Positions 26,128 to 33,605 of a DNA stretch of 46,498 nt are shown here, in pieces (the stretch's first letter is position 1; every line of letters begins with the position of its first letter). The notes beneath the pieces were generated by a model. The model was not told the origin of the DNA, ran no database searches, and saw nothing but the letters and a program-made list of their open reading frames with translations. The position numbers were made by a program, and so were the translations under genes. Source of the DNA: Streptomyces sp. Ru71 (GTDB lineage: Bacteria > Actinomycetota > Actinomycetes > Streptomycetales > Streptomycetaceae); contig NZ_PQSS01000058.1 in the NCBI RefSeq assembly GCF_002920535.1, positions 1 through 46,498 of the forward strand. Direction: 5' to 3'.

Positions 26128-26697
26128 GTGCCGGAGGACGTGGGGGGTTCGCCGTTCCCTGACGGCTGGGAGCCCGACGACGACCACGACCGCGGGGTGT
26201 CGGACGAAGAGTTCGCCTCCGTGGTCTTCGACGAGGCCTTCGTACGGGCGGCCACCGTCCACGAGCCGACCGCGGTGGAACGCCTGCTGGCCGCCGCCCA
26301 GGCCCGTGCCGAGGCCTCCGAGGCCGAGGCCCGCCGCGCCCACCACCGCGGCGAGCGCTACGACGACGGCTACGGCACCGGCGAGCACCGGGGTTTCGGC
26401 CATGATCCCGACGCCGACGACCCGGACGACGACGCCTACCTCTTCGACGGCCGCCACGGCGCCTACGTCAAACAGGTGCGCTGGCACCGGCCCGTCGCCT
26501 GGATGCTCGCCCTCGTGATGGGCATCGGCATGGTCGCGCTGGCCTTCACCGCGGTCTACCGGGGCGGCTCGTCCGGCAACCGGGACCAGGCCCCGCCACC
26601 CGCGTCCACGGGCCTGGAACAGAGCCCTCCGGCGGTTCCCTCGGCTTCCGCCGACTACTCCCACCCGGCCGTACCGGCCGACCCGCGCACGCCCTGA
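26128..26697 (+). CDS. Single-pass membrane protein, member 1 of a motif-sharing pair
   Basis: 189 residues from GTG at 26128. An acidic cytoplasmic N-terminus contains EEFASVVFDEAFVRAATVHE, then an Ala/Glu-rich helix (VERLLAAAQARAEA) and an Asp/Tyr/His-rich stretch. One membrane segment follows (PVAWMLALVMGIGMVALAFTAVY, about 130-152), and a short Pro/Ser external tail. No catalytic motif is seen. The next gene's product shares the VVFDExFVRAA motif and topology, so the two may be partners or duplicates. The position between proA and nadD/LCP genes, near wall genes, is suggestive only. Confidence 0.78.
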   Translation: MPEDVGGSPFPDGWEPDDDHDRGVSDEEFASVVFDEAFVRAATVHEPTAVERLLAAAQARAEASEAEARRAHHRGERYDDGYGTGEHRGFGHDPDADDPDDDAYLFDGRHGAYVKQVRWHRPVAWMLALVMGIGMVALAFTAVYRGGSSGNRDQAPPPASTGLEQSPPAVPSASADYSHPAVPADPRTP

Positions 26698-26784
26698 CCG
26701 GCCGGCCGGACGCCCCCGCGAAGCCGGTGAGAGGCTGTCAGAAGTTGACGTGTACCAGGGCGTTTACCGCGCCTGCCGGAGACC

Positions 26785-26790
26785 TACTCT
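26785..26790 (+). promoter_or_regulatory. Candidate -10 box (TACTCT), leaderless arrangement
   Basis: TACTCT ends 6 nt before the ATG at 26797; GTTTAC (26762-26767) lies 17 bp upstream as a possible -35. This repeats the arrangement before the gene at 26128. Confidence 0.5.
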
Positions 26791-26796
26791 GAATAT

Positions 26797-27867
26797 ATGG
26801 GCGGTCCTGGAGAGCCACCTGAGGGGACACCCGAAGGCGCCCCCGGTGGTGGAGAGGACGAGTACCGATCCGTCGTGTTCGACGAGTCGTTCGTTCGTGC
26901 TGCCCGCCTCCAGGAGTACTCCGCCGAGGAGCGGATGGCAGAGCACACCCCCGCCGTGCGCCGCCGCCCGCCCCTGCACCGGGGCGTTTCCCGGCAGGCG
27001 CTGTTGCTGGTGATGCTCATCGCGGTCGCCTTCGGCACCGCGATCTACATGGGCGTACGCCATCCCTACAGCACCCCCGCGACCCGCCGGCCCGCCGAAC
27101 CCCTGCGCATGACCGTCATCCCGCTCGCCCCGCAGGGCCAGGTGCCCGGCACGGCCGACACCGAGCACCTGTACGGGCACAGCCCCGCCGCGCAGTTCCG
27201 CATCGGCGCCGAGGGCATCCCGCTGCCCGCCTCCGAGCGCACCGCGCACTTCTCCGACAGCCAGGTGGTGGCCGCGCTCACCACCGCCAAGGACTACATC
27301 GTCCGCTCCGCGCTCTACCCCGAGGTGCTCACCGGGCAGCAGGTGCGCCCCGTGCGGGTGCTGCTCGACCCCGACCAGCTCGACCAGTTCGACCAGAGCT
27401 TCCGGCAGCCGGCCGCCGACGGACGGCACGCCCCCACGGGCTGGCTGGTCCGCTTCGACCCCTCCCAGACCGAGCTCGCCGACGCAAAGATCCGCGTCCA
27501 GGGCAGCCTGACGGCCGCCGAGAGCGACGCGGCGACCCTTGAGGTCACCGCCGACCACACCTTCGTCTACGCCCTGCGCCCGGCCGGCTCCGGCGAGCAC
27601 GCCCGCGCGTCCCTGTTCACCGTCCGGCGCGAGCTGCAGTTCCGCTTCGACCGCGACGACCTGCGGCTGCACCAGGCCCAGCTGGTCACCTCGTATGTGC
27701 AGGCGGGGCCCCTGTCCTGCGCCGAGGACAGCACCGACCGCCTGCACCCGCTGCTGGCCGGCCAGAGCGCGAAATCCGGCGGCCCGGCCGGCACCGACCC
27801 CTATGCGACCGGCAGCGCGACGGCCCTGTGCGGCACGCTGGCCACCAGCGCCCAGCCCCGGGTCTGA
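26797..27867 (+). CDS. Single-pass membrane protein with large external domain, member 2 of a motif-sharing pair
   Basis: 356 residues from ATG at 26797. The N-terminus carries DEYRSVVFDESFVRAARLQE, parallel to the preceding gene, then a basic patch and one membrane segment (QALLLVMLIAVAFGTAIYMGV, about 68-88). The remaining 260 residues are predicted extracytoplasmic, mixed alpha/beta, with YIVRSALYPEVLTGQQVRPVR cited here as YPEVLTGQQVRPVR, and two Cys (SCAED, LCGT) that could pair. I do not recognise the external domain. The short conserved cytoplasmic motif in two neighbours with different external parts suggests docking of both to one cytoplasmic partner. Confidence 0.8.
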   Translation: MGGPGEPPEGTPEGAPGGGEDEYRSVVFDESFVRAARLQEYSAEERMAEHTPAVRRRPPLHRGVSRQALLLVMLIAVAFGTAIYMGVRHPYSTPATRRPAEPLRMTVIPLAPQGQVPGTADTEHLYGHSPAAQFRIGAEGIPLPASERTAHFSDSQVVAALTTAKDYIVRSALYPEVLTGQQVRPVRVLLDPDQLDQFDQSFRQPAADGRHAPTGWLVRFDPSQTELADAKIRVQGSLTAAESDAATLEVTADHTFVYALRPAGSGEHARASLFTVRRELQFRFDRDDLRLHQAQLVTSYVQAGPLSCAEDSTDRLHPLLAGQSAKSGGPAGTDPYATGSATALCGTLATSAQPRV

Positions 27868-27903
27868 GCCGAGCCCGGAGCCCCGCGCCGTCGGTCCTCC
27901 TGG

Positions 27904-29001
27904 TCAGTCCTCCTCGCGCGGCGGGGCGTCCTTCGGAGAGCCGCCCTCGGACGGCGGCGGGCTGGTGAAGCCGTTGAACCCGCGCCGCACCCGGCCGCCC
28001 AGGTCGCCCGCACCGCCCGCGAGATCGCTGACCAGCTTCATCAGCGGGTCCTTCGACGTCTTGACGTGGTTGGCGTAGTGCGCCGCGGACTCCCGGAAGG
28101 AGTCCGACACCGAGGTGTCCTTGTCCTCGGTGCGCCGCGGGTAGTGGCCGTCCATGATCCGCTGGAAGTCCCGGGACTGCGCCCACTTCTTCAGCTCGGC
28201 CGCCCGCACGGTGGTGAAGGGGTGCGAGCGCGGCAGCACGTTGAGGATCTTCAGCACCGAGTCGCGCAGATCGCCCGCGGACTCGTACTCCTCGGCCTGC
28301 TGCAGGAACGCGTCCACGTTCATCTCGTGCAGATGGTTGCCGCCGGCGATCTTCATCAGGCCCCGCATCGAGGCCCGCACGTCCTGCCCGACCAGCAGAC
28401 CGGCCCGGTCGGCGGACAGCTCCGACTTGCGGAACCACTCGCGCAGCGCCGTCACGATCGCCATGATCGCGAGGTTGCCCAGCGGGATCCAGGCGACCCG
28501 GACCGCCAGACTGGTCAGGAACAGCAGGATCGTGCGGTACACGGCGTGCCCGGACAGCGCGTGCCCCACCTCGTGGCCGACGACCGCCCGCATCTCCTCC
28601 TCGTCGAGCAGCTCGACGAGCCCGGTGGTCACCACGATGATCGGCTCGTCCAGGCCGATGCACATCGCGTTGGGCTGCGGGTCCTGGTTGACGTACATCG
28701 GCGGGACCTTCTCCAGGTCCAGGATGTAGCAGGCGTCCCGCAGCATGTCGTTCAGGTGCGCGAACTGCTGGTCCGACACCCGCACCGAGTCGGACAGGAA
28801 CAGCAGCCGGAGACTGCGCTCGGGCAGCAGCCCGCTGAGCGCCTTGAACACCGTGTCGAAGCCGCTCAGCTTGCGCAGCGCCACCAGGGCGGAGCGGTCG
28901 GCCGGATGCTCGTAGGCGCGCGAGGAGATCCCCGGGAACCGCTTGCGCTGCCTGCTCGGCACGCCCCCGCGCCCGGTCTGCTCGTGGCCGTCGTCGGACA
29001 T
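27904..29001 (-). CDS. M48 family zinc metallopeptidase (HtpX-like)
   Basis: 365 residues from ATG at 29001, preceded by GGGGGA; an in-frame ATG at 29013 adds four residues. Zinc motif HEVGH at 143-147, with SELSADRAG providing the third ligand. Ahead of it is NQDPQPNAMCIGLDEPIIVVTTG cited as PNAMCIGLDEPIIVVTTG, typical of M48 enzymes. One or two hydrophobic segments flank the active site (TILLFLTSLAVRVAWIPLG, NLAIMAIVTAL). The C-terminal tail is Pro/Ser/Asp-rich. The family degrades misfolded membrane proteins. The gene converges on the membrane protein gene at 26797-27867 with a 36-nt gap. Confidence 0.92.
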   Translation of the reverse strand: MSDDGHEQTGRGGVPSRQRKRFPGISSRAYEHPADRSALVALRKLSGFDTVFKALSGLLPERSLRLLFLSDSVRVSDQQFAHLNDMLRDACYILDLEKVPPMYVNQDPQPNAMCIGLDEPIIVVTTGLVELLDEEEMRAVVGHEVGHALSGHAVYRTILLFLTSLAVRVAWIPLGNLAIMAIVTALREWFRKSELSADRAGLLVGQDVRASMRGLMKIAGGNHLHEMNVDAFLQQAEEYESAGDLRDSVLKILNVLPRSHPFTTVRAAELKKWAQSRDFQRIMDGHYPRRTEDKDTSVSDSFRESAAHYANHVKTSKDPLMKLVSDLAGGAGDLGGRVRRGFNGFTSPPPSEGGSPKDAPPREED

Positions 29002-29117
29002 GTGATCCCCCATGTGCGTCTGTGTGGCCGCGCCGCGGCCCTGTGCGCCCCCGAAGCAGAGCCCAGCCTAGGCGGAGTTACCGTGGACGGGCACTGACAG
29101 CGAAGGAGTTCCGCGCC

Positions 29118-29270
29118 ATGGAGCACATCCCCCGGGCCGCCTGGCTCACCGAGGCCGCCCAGCAGCAGGGGGCGGGGAATCTGCTCCGTGTCGTGCTGAT
29201 CGTGATGATCGTGGGTTGTGTGCTGACGGGGTGGCTCCTGCTGCGGGGCTACAAGCGGAAGGACGACTGA
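29118..29270 (+). CDS. Small single-pass membrane protein
   Basis: 50 residues, below usual annotation cut-offs but with a good RBS GAAGGAG (29102-29108) and ATG at 29118. Layout: amphipathic start (MEHIPRAAWLTEAAQQQGAG), one membrane helix (LLRVVLIVMIVGCVLTGWLLL) cited here by its ends LLRVVL and GWLLL, and a basic-acidic tail GYKRKDD. The positive tail predicts N-out/C-in orientation. It is divergent from the M48 gene by 116 nt. Function unknown. Confidence 0.75.
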   Translation: MEHIPRAAWLTEAAQQQGAGNLLRVVLIVMIVGCVLTGWLLLRGYKRKDD

Positions 29271-29380
29271 GAACCCCCCAGGGTTCCCCAACGGCGGAGT
29301 CGGCGTGATCGCCGCGAAGGCGCCCGCATACGATGAGCCGACGTCTTTATCCCGCCCACACGCGATAGGTCCTGCCGAAG

Positions 29381-29545
29381 ATGAGCATCCATCTCGCCGC
29401 TGCCCAGTTGGTCACCCTCGCCGCCGAGGGCGAGGAGCACGGAGGCAACCACGACAGCCTCAACCCCGCGGTCACCGGTGGCGGCGCCCTCGTGATCCTG
29501 CTGCTCCTGCTGTGGATCACCACCCGCTTCAACCGCGACCGCTGA
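29381..29545 (+). CDS. Small single-pass membrane protein
   Basis: 54 residues from ATG at 29381 to TGA at 29543. It begins MSIHLAAAQLVTLAAEGEE, has a His/Gly/Asn-rich linker (HGGNHDSLNPAVTGGG), a membrane helix (ALVILLLLLWITTRF) and the tail NRDR. The pattern is that of a small protein often found just upstream of nadD in streptomycetes, as I recall. TAGGTC (29366-29371) is a possible -10 box 9 nt before the start. It and the 50-residue neighbour form a pair of tiny membrane proteins. Confidence 0.72.
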   Translation: MSIHLAAAQLVTLAAEGEEHGGNHDSLNPAVTGGGALVILLLLLWITTRFNRDR

Positions 29546-29623
29546 TTCGAGCCCCCGAGACCGGCCCCGGCCCGTCCCGGGCCGTCCGGGGAACCGACGG
29601 CCGGGGCCCTCAGGCCGGGCCGG

Positions 29624-29629
29624 TAGGGT
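29624..29629 (+). promoter_or_regulatory. Candidate -10 box (TAGGGT) for nadD, leaderless arrangement
   Basis: TAGGGT ends 8 nt before the ATG at 29638; no RBS lies between. The expected -35 area is GC-rich without a match. Confidence 0.4.
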
Positions 29630-29637
29630 CTGCACGC

Positions 29638-30348
29638 ATGGGAGAGCAAGCCATGCCTACCGGTCCGGCGCACGACAGCGTGAGCCGCCCGCACGGTGCG
29701 CCAAGCGGTGGACCGCGCCCCGAGCACCTCCGCGCCCCGGGCAACGGCCCGGCCAACCCGGGCAAGCGCCGCCTCGGTGTCATGGGCGGCACGTTCGACC
29801 CGATCCACCACGGCCACCTGGTGGCCGCCAGCGAGGTCGCCGCGCAGTTCCACCTCGACGAGGTCGTCTTCGTCCCGACCGGCGAGCCCTGGCAGAAGAG
29901 CCACCGCACGGTCTCCCCGGCCGAGGACCGCTATCTGATGACGGTCATCGCGACCGCCGAGAACCCGCAGTTCTCCGTCAGCCGCATCGACATCGACCGC
30001 GGCGGCCCCACCTACACCGTGGACACCCTGCGCGACCTGCGGGTCCTCAACCCCGACACCGACCTGTTCTTCATCACCGGCGCCGACGCGCTCGCCGCGA
30101 TCCTGACCTGGCGCGACACCGAGGAACTGTTCTCCCTCGCGCACTTCATCGGCGTCACCCGTCCCGGCCATCACCTGGACGACCCCGGGCTGCCCGAGGG
30201 CGGCGTCTCGCTCGTCGAGGTGCCCGCGCTCGCCATCTCCTCCACCGACTGCCGGGCGAGGGTCGCCAAGGGCGAACCCATCTGGTATCTGGTGCCCGAC
30301 GGAGTGGTGCGCTACATCGACAAGCGCGAGCTGTACCGCGGCGAGTGA
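29638..30348 (+). CDS. nadD: Nicotinate-nucleotide adenylyltransferase
   Basis: 236 residues, adenylates nicotinate mononucleotide in NAD synthesis. Visible: the nucleotidyltransferase motif GVMGGTFDPIHHGHL (about 47-61), FVPTGEPWQKSH and the second motif ISSTDCRARV. An N-terminal 45-residue Pro/Gly/His-rich extension precedes the core; ATG at 29653 is an alternative start. It is followed after 16 nt by the LCP gene and then rsfS, a conserved actinobacterial order. Confidence 0.95.
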   Translation: MGEQAMPTGPAHDSVSRPHGAPSGGPRPEHLRAPGNGPANPGKRRLGVMGGTFDPIHHGHLVAASEVAAQFHLDEVVFVPTGEPWQKSHRTVSPAEDRYLMTVIATAENPQFSVSRIDIDRGGPTYTVDTLRDLRVLNPDTDLFFITGADALAAILTWRDTEELFSLAHFIGVTRPGHHLDDPGLPEGGVSLVEVPALAISSTDCRARVAKGEPIWYLVPDGVVRYIDKRELYRGE

Positions 30349-30364
30349 GCCGAGAGGGGCACCG

Positions 30365-32113
30365 GTGAACGACCGATACGACGCGGGACACGGGAGTCAG
30401 GGCGGCGACCAGTACGAACTCGTCGGCTACGACGAGTACGGCCGGCCGGTCTACCGGCAGGTCCCGGCGCAGCCGCAGGCCCCGCAGACGACCTACGACC
30501 CCTACGCCACGCAGGGCTACGGCTACGACCCGTACGCGTCCGGACAGCACACCCAGCCGCCCGCCCACGACCCCTACGCCACCGGCCAGCAGCCGCCGAC
30601 GGCCCCTTACGGCACGGGCAACGCCTACGACCCGTACGGCACCGGATCGCACGCCGCGGCCACCCCGCCGACCCCGGCCTACGACCCCTACGGCCAGGCC
30701 GCGGCCGGCGGGCAGCAGCCCCGGGTCGCCGAGCAGACCGCCCACATCCCGCACCAGGCGGGGCCGGCCGACGGCGCCGACACCTGGCCGCCGGAGCGCG
30801 AGGAGCGGCCCGCGGACCACCGCGCCGAGGCGGGGGACTACCGCACCGAGCAGTTCGCCTTCGTCGAGGAGCCGGACGACGACTCCGAGGACGTCATCGA
30901 CTGGCTGAAGTTCACCGAGAACCGCACCGAGCGCCGCGAGGAGGCCCGCCGCCGCGCCCGCAGCCGCCTCGTCGCCCTCGCCGTCGTCCTCGCCCTGGTC
31001 GCCGTCGGCGGCGTCGGCTACCTCTGGTACGCCGGGAAGCTGCCGGGCCTGTCCTCCTCGGACACCAAGGCCGGCGGGGGCACCACCGCCGCGGCCGCGC
31101 AGAAACGCGACGTGATCGTCGTCCACCTGCACGACACCAAGAAGGGCGGCACCGCCACCGCGCTGCTCGTCGACAACGCCACCACCAAGCAGGGCACCAC
31201 CGTCCTGCTGCCCAACACCCTCGCCCTGACCGACGACGACGGCTCCACCACCACGCTCGCCAAGTCCGTCGACGCCGACGGCTCCTCCGGCACCCGCGAG
31301 GCCCTCGACACGGTCCTCGGCACCGACATCGAGGGCACCTGGCGCCTGGACACCCCCTATCTGCAGAACCTGGTCGACATCGTCGGCAACATCGAGGTCG
31401 ACACCGACACCGACGTCCCCGACCCGGACGCCAAGAAGAAGGGCGCCGCGCCGCTCGTCCACAAGGGCTCCGCCCAGACCCTCAGCGGCAAGATGGCCGT
31501 CGCCTACGCCACCTACCGGGCCCCCGGCGAGGCGCAGAACGCCCAGCTTCAGCGGTTCGGCCAGGTCCTGCACGGCGTGCTGCGCAAGCTGTCCTCCGAC
31601 CCGCAGGCCGCGACGGTCACCGTGCAGACGCTCCAGCAGATCCTCGACCCCTCCCTGACCGACAGGGACCTCGGCACCTTCCTCGCCAAGCTCGCCGACC
31701 AGGCCAAGGGCGGCGACTACAAGACCGCGCTGCTGCCGGTCCAGGGCGACGGCACGCTGAGCGCCGAGGCCGCGAACAGCGTGGTCAAGGACGTCCTCGG
31801 CGGCACCGCCAAGAGCCCCGAGCAGGGTTCCGCCGTGCGGGTCTCCGTGCGGAACGCCAGCGGTGACAAGGACAACACCGGCAAGGCCCGCGTGGTGCTC
31901 CTCAACGGCGGCTTCACCTTCCTCGAAGGCGGCACCGTCTCCTCCCGGGCGACCTCGCAGGTGGTCTACGCCGACCCGGCCGACAAGGACGACGCCACCG
32001 AGGTCGCCAAGACCCTGGGCCTGCCCTCCGGCTCGGTCACCAAGGGCACCGGGGCGGGGAACGCGGACGTCACCGTGATCCTCGGCCGGGACTTCAAGCC
32101 CTCCGCTTCGTAG
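30365..32113 (+). CDS. LytR-CpsA-Psr family membrane protein with LytR C-terminal domain, atypical active site
   Basis: 582 residues from GTG at 30365. Order: a cytoplasmic Tyr/Pro/Gln-rich arm with repeated YDPYATG/YDPYG units (about 40-115), an acidic stretch, one membrane helix (about 205-225), an LCP-like domain (about 255-430) and a LytR_C domain (about 490-578, VRVSVRNASGDKDN...VTVILG). LCP enzymes attach lipid-linked anionic polymers to peptidoglycan. In this copy the usual PRD-type catalytic motif reads LLPNTLAL, and the second Arg/Asp motif reads YATYRAPGEAQ...LQRFGQ. S. coelicolor PdtA (SCO2578, from memory, a reported polydiglycosylphosphate transferase) occupies a similar place. 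Family firm, catalysis uncertain. Confidence 0.85.
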   Translation: MNDRYDAGHGSQGGDQYELVGYDEYGRPVYRQVPAQPQAPQTTYDPYATQGYGYDPYASGQHTQPPAHDPYATGQQPPTAPYGTGNAYDPYGTGSHAAATPPTPAYDPYGQAAAGGQQPRVAEQTAHIPHQAGPADGADTWPPEREERPADHRAEAGDYRTEQFAFVEEPDDDSEDVIDWLKFTENRTERREEARRRARSRLVALAVVLALVAVGGVGYLWYAGKLPGLSSSDTKAGGGTTAAAAQKRDVIVVHLHDTKKGGTATALLVDNATTKQGTTVLLPNTLALTDDDGSTTTLAKSVDADGSSGTREALDTVLGTDIEGTWRLDTPYLQNLVDIVGNIEVDTDTDVPDPDAKKKGAAPLVHKGSAQTLSGKMAVAYATYRAPGEAQNAQLQRFGQVLHGVLRKLSSDPQAATVTVQTLQQILDPSLTDRDLGTFLAKLADQAKGGDYKTALLPVQGDGTLSAEAANSVVKDVLGGTAKSPEQGSAVRVSVRNASGDKDNTGKARVVLLNGGFTFLEGGTVSSRATSQVVYADPADKDDATEVAKTLGLPSGSVTKGTGAGNADVTVILGRDFKPSAS

Positions 32114-32127
32114 CGGCGCCGGGCCGT

Positions 32128-32157
32128 GCCCCGGGTGATCCTTTAATCACCTGGGGC
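32128..32157 (+). terminator. Terminator between LCP gene and rsfS
   Basis: GCCCCGGGTGAT (32128-32139) pairs with ATCACCTGGGGC (32146-32157), 12 bp with one G.T pair and a 6-nt loop. A second hairpin, CGGCGGTC (32163-32170) with GACCGCCG (32192-32199), lies in the rsfS leader. Confidence 0.7.
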
Positions 32158-32214
32158 GCCGTCGGCGGTCATGAGACCCTTGAAGGCAAACGACCGCCGA
32201 CGGAAAGCCCTGTA

Positions 32215-32661
32215 GTGACCGCGACCGACCGCTCTCTCCAACTGATCAACACCGCCGCCCAGGCGGCCGCCGACAAGCTCGCGCACGACGTCATCGCGTA
32301 TGACGTCAGCGACGTGCTGTCCATCACGGACGCCTTCCTGCTGGCCTCCGCACCCAACGACCGCCAGGTCAAGGCGATCGTCGACGAGATCGAGGAGCGC
32401 CTCCAGAAGGAACTCGGCGCCAAGCCGGTGCGCCGCGAGGGCGACCGCGAGGCCCGCTGGGTCCTGCTCGACTACGTCGACATCGTCGTCCATGTGCAGC
32501 ACAGCGAGGAGCGTGTCTTCTACGCGCTGGAGCGGCTGTGGAAGGACTGCCCCGAGCTCGAACTGCCCGAGGACGCCAAGGCCACCCGCGGCAAGGCCGA
32601 GGAGCACGCCAAGCTGCAGGCCGCCGAGGAGGCCGCCGAGCCGGGTGGTGAGTGGCGATGA
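32215..32661 (+). CDS. rsfS: Ribosome silencing factor (RsfS/Iojap)
   Basis: 148 residues from GTG at 32215. It binds L14 and blocks subunit joining in starvation. Visible: ALLASAPNDRQVKAIVDEIE-type core (LLASAPNDRQVKAIVDEIEE), REGDREARWVLLDYVDIVVH and FYALERLWKDCP. The C-terminal 30 residues are Lys/Glu/Ala-rich. ATGA overlap with the next gene suggests coupling. Confidence 0.95.
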   Translation: MTATDRSLQLINTAAQAAADKLAHDVIAYDVSDVLSITDAFLLASAPNDRQVKAIVDEIEERLQKELGAKPVRREGDREARWVLLDYVDIVVHVQHSEERVFYALERLWKDCPELELPEDAKATRGKAEEHAKLQAAEEAAEPGGEWR

Positions 32662-33338
32662 CCGCGGCCGGGGCCGGCGGCTCCCGCGGCGGCCGTGAGC
32701 CGGGCCGTGGCCGCCGCGTCATCCTGTGGCGGCACGGCCAGACGTCCTGGAACGTGGAGCGCCGCTTCCAGGGCTCCACGGACGTCCCCCTCACCGAGAC
32801 CGGCGTCGCCCAGGCCCGCCGCGCCGCCCGGCTGCTCGCCTCGCTCAGGCCGGACGCGATCGTCTCGTCCGACCTGCAGCGGGCCGCCCGCACCGCCGCC
32901 GAGCTGGCGGCGCTCACCGGCCTGGAGATCACCCACGACGAGGGCCTGCGCGAGACCTACGCCGGGGTCTGGCAGGGCCTGACCCACGAGGAGATCGTCG
33001 CCCGCCACGGAGACGAGTACGCCGCGTGGAAGCGGGGCGAGCCGGTCCGCCGCGGCGGCGGCGAGCTGGAGACCGAGGTCGCCGACCGCGCCGCCCCGGT
33101 CGTGCTGCGGCACACCGACAAGCTGCCCGAGGACGGCACGCTCGTCGTCGTCAGTCACGGCGGCACCATCCGCACCACCATCGGCCGCCTCCTCGGCCTG
33201 GAGGCGCGGCACTGGGAGAGCCTGGGCGGGCTGTCCAACTGCTGCTGGTCCGTGCTCGGCGAGGGCGCCCGCGGCTGGCGGCTGCTGGAGCACAACGCCG
33301 GCACCCTGCCGGAGCCGGTCCTCGGCGACGACGACTGA
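32658..33338 (+). CDS. Histidine phosphatase family protein (phosphoglycerate mutase-like)
   Basis: 226 residues from ATG at 32658 (GTG at 32652 is possible). RHGQTSWN carries the phospho-accepting His near residue 26; SSDLQRAARTA, ETYAGVWQGLTHEEI and the second catalytic His in VVSHGGTIRT are present. It resembles cofactor-dependent mutase-like phosphatases rather than glycolytic mutase, being shorter and followed by no glycolysis genes. The substrate is not predictable. Coupled to rsfS and followed by tRNA-Ala. Confidence 0.9.
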   Translation: MTAAGAGGSRGGREPGRGRRVILWRHGQTSWNVERRFQGSTDVPLTETGVAQARRAARLLASLRPDAIVSSDLQRAARTAAELAALTGLEITHDEGLRETYAGVWQGLTHEEIVARHGDEYAAWKRGEPVRRGGGELETEVADRAAPVVLRHTDKLPEDGTLVVVSHGGTIRTTIGRLLGLEARHWESLGGLSNCCWSVLGEGARGWRLLEHNAGTLPEPVLGDDD

Positions 33339-33403
33339 CCGCCGGATCGGGCGCCGCCGGCGGCGCCCGGGACCCGGATTTCACTTTCCGGCAGGTCGCA
33401 GGC

Positions 33404-33445
33404 TAAAGTTCTTCTTGTTCGCCCCGCCGAGCGGGAAGAACAAGA
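33404..33445 (+). promoter_or_regulatory. Promoter -10 and structured leader of tRNA-Ala copy 1
   Basis: TAAAGT (33404-33409) is a good -10 box; TTCACT (33380-33385) is a fair -35 at 18 bp. The precursor leader folds as TCTTGTTC (33413-33420) with GAACAAGA (33438-33445), enclosing CCCGC/GCGGG. RNase P would cut after it. Confidence 0.55.
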
Positions 33446-33448
33446 CCT

Positions 33449-33521
33449 GGGGCTATAGCTCAGTTGGTAGAGCGCCTGCATGGCATGCAGGAGGTCAGGA
33501 GTTCAATTCTCCTTAGCTCCA
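33449..33521 (+). tRNA. tRNA-Ala (GGC anticodon), copy 1
   Basis: 73 nt cloverleaf: acceptor GGGGCTA with TAGCTCC, D arm GCTC...GAGC, anticodon stem CCTGC/GCAGG with loop ATGGCAT (anticodon GGC, 33482-33484), T arm AGGAG/CTCCT around TTCAATT, discriminator A. CCA is not encoded. Identical over its length to the copy at 36716. It reads the abundant GCC codon. Confidence 0.96.
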
Positions 33522-33561
33522 CTGATCGATACTCTGTTGAGTTGTCAAAGATCGGTTGAGG

Positions 33562-33589
33562 ATCCCGTCCCCGAGGGGGCGGGATTTTT
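33562..33589 (+). terminator. Rho-independent terminator after tRNA-Ala copy 1
   Basis: ATCCCGTCCCC (33562-33572) pairs with GGGGGCGGGAT (33575-33585), with one G.T-type pair, followed by a T-run to 33589. This is a classical terminator. Confidence 0.85.
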
Positions 33590-33605
33590 CATGTCCTCGT
33601 GGCGT

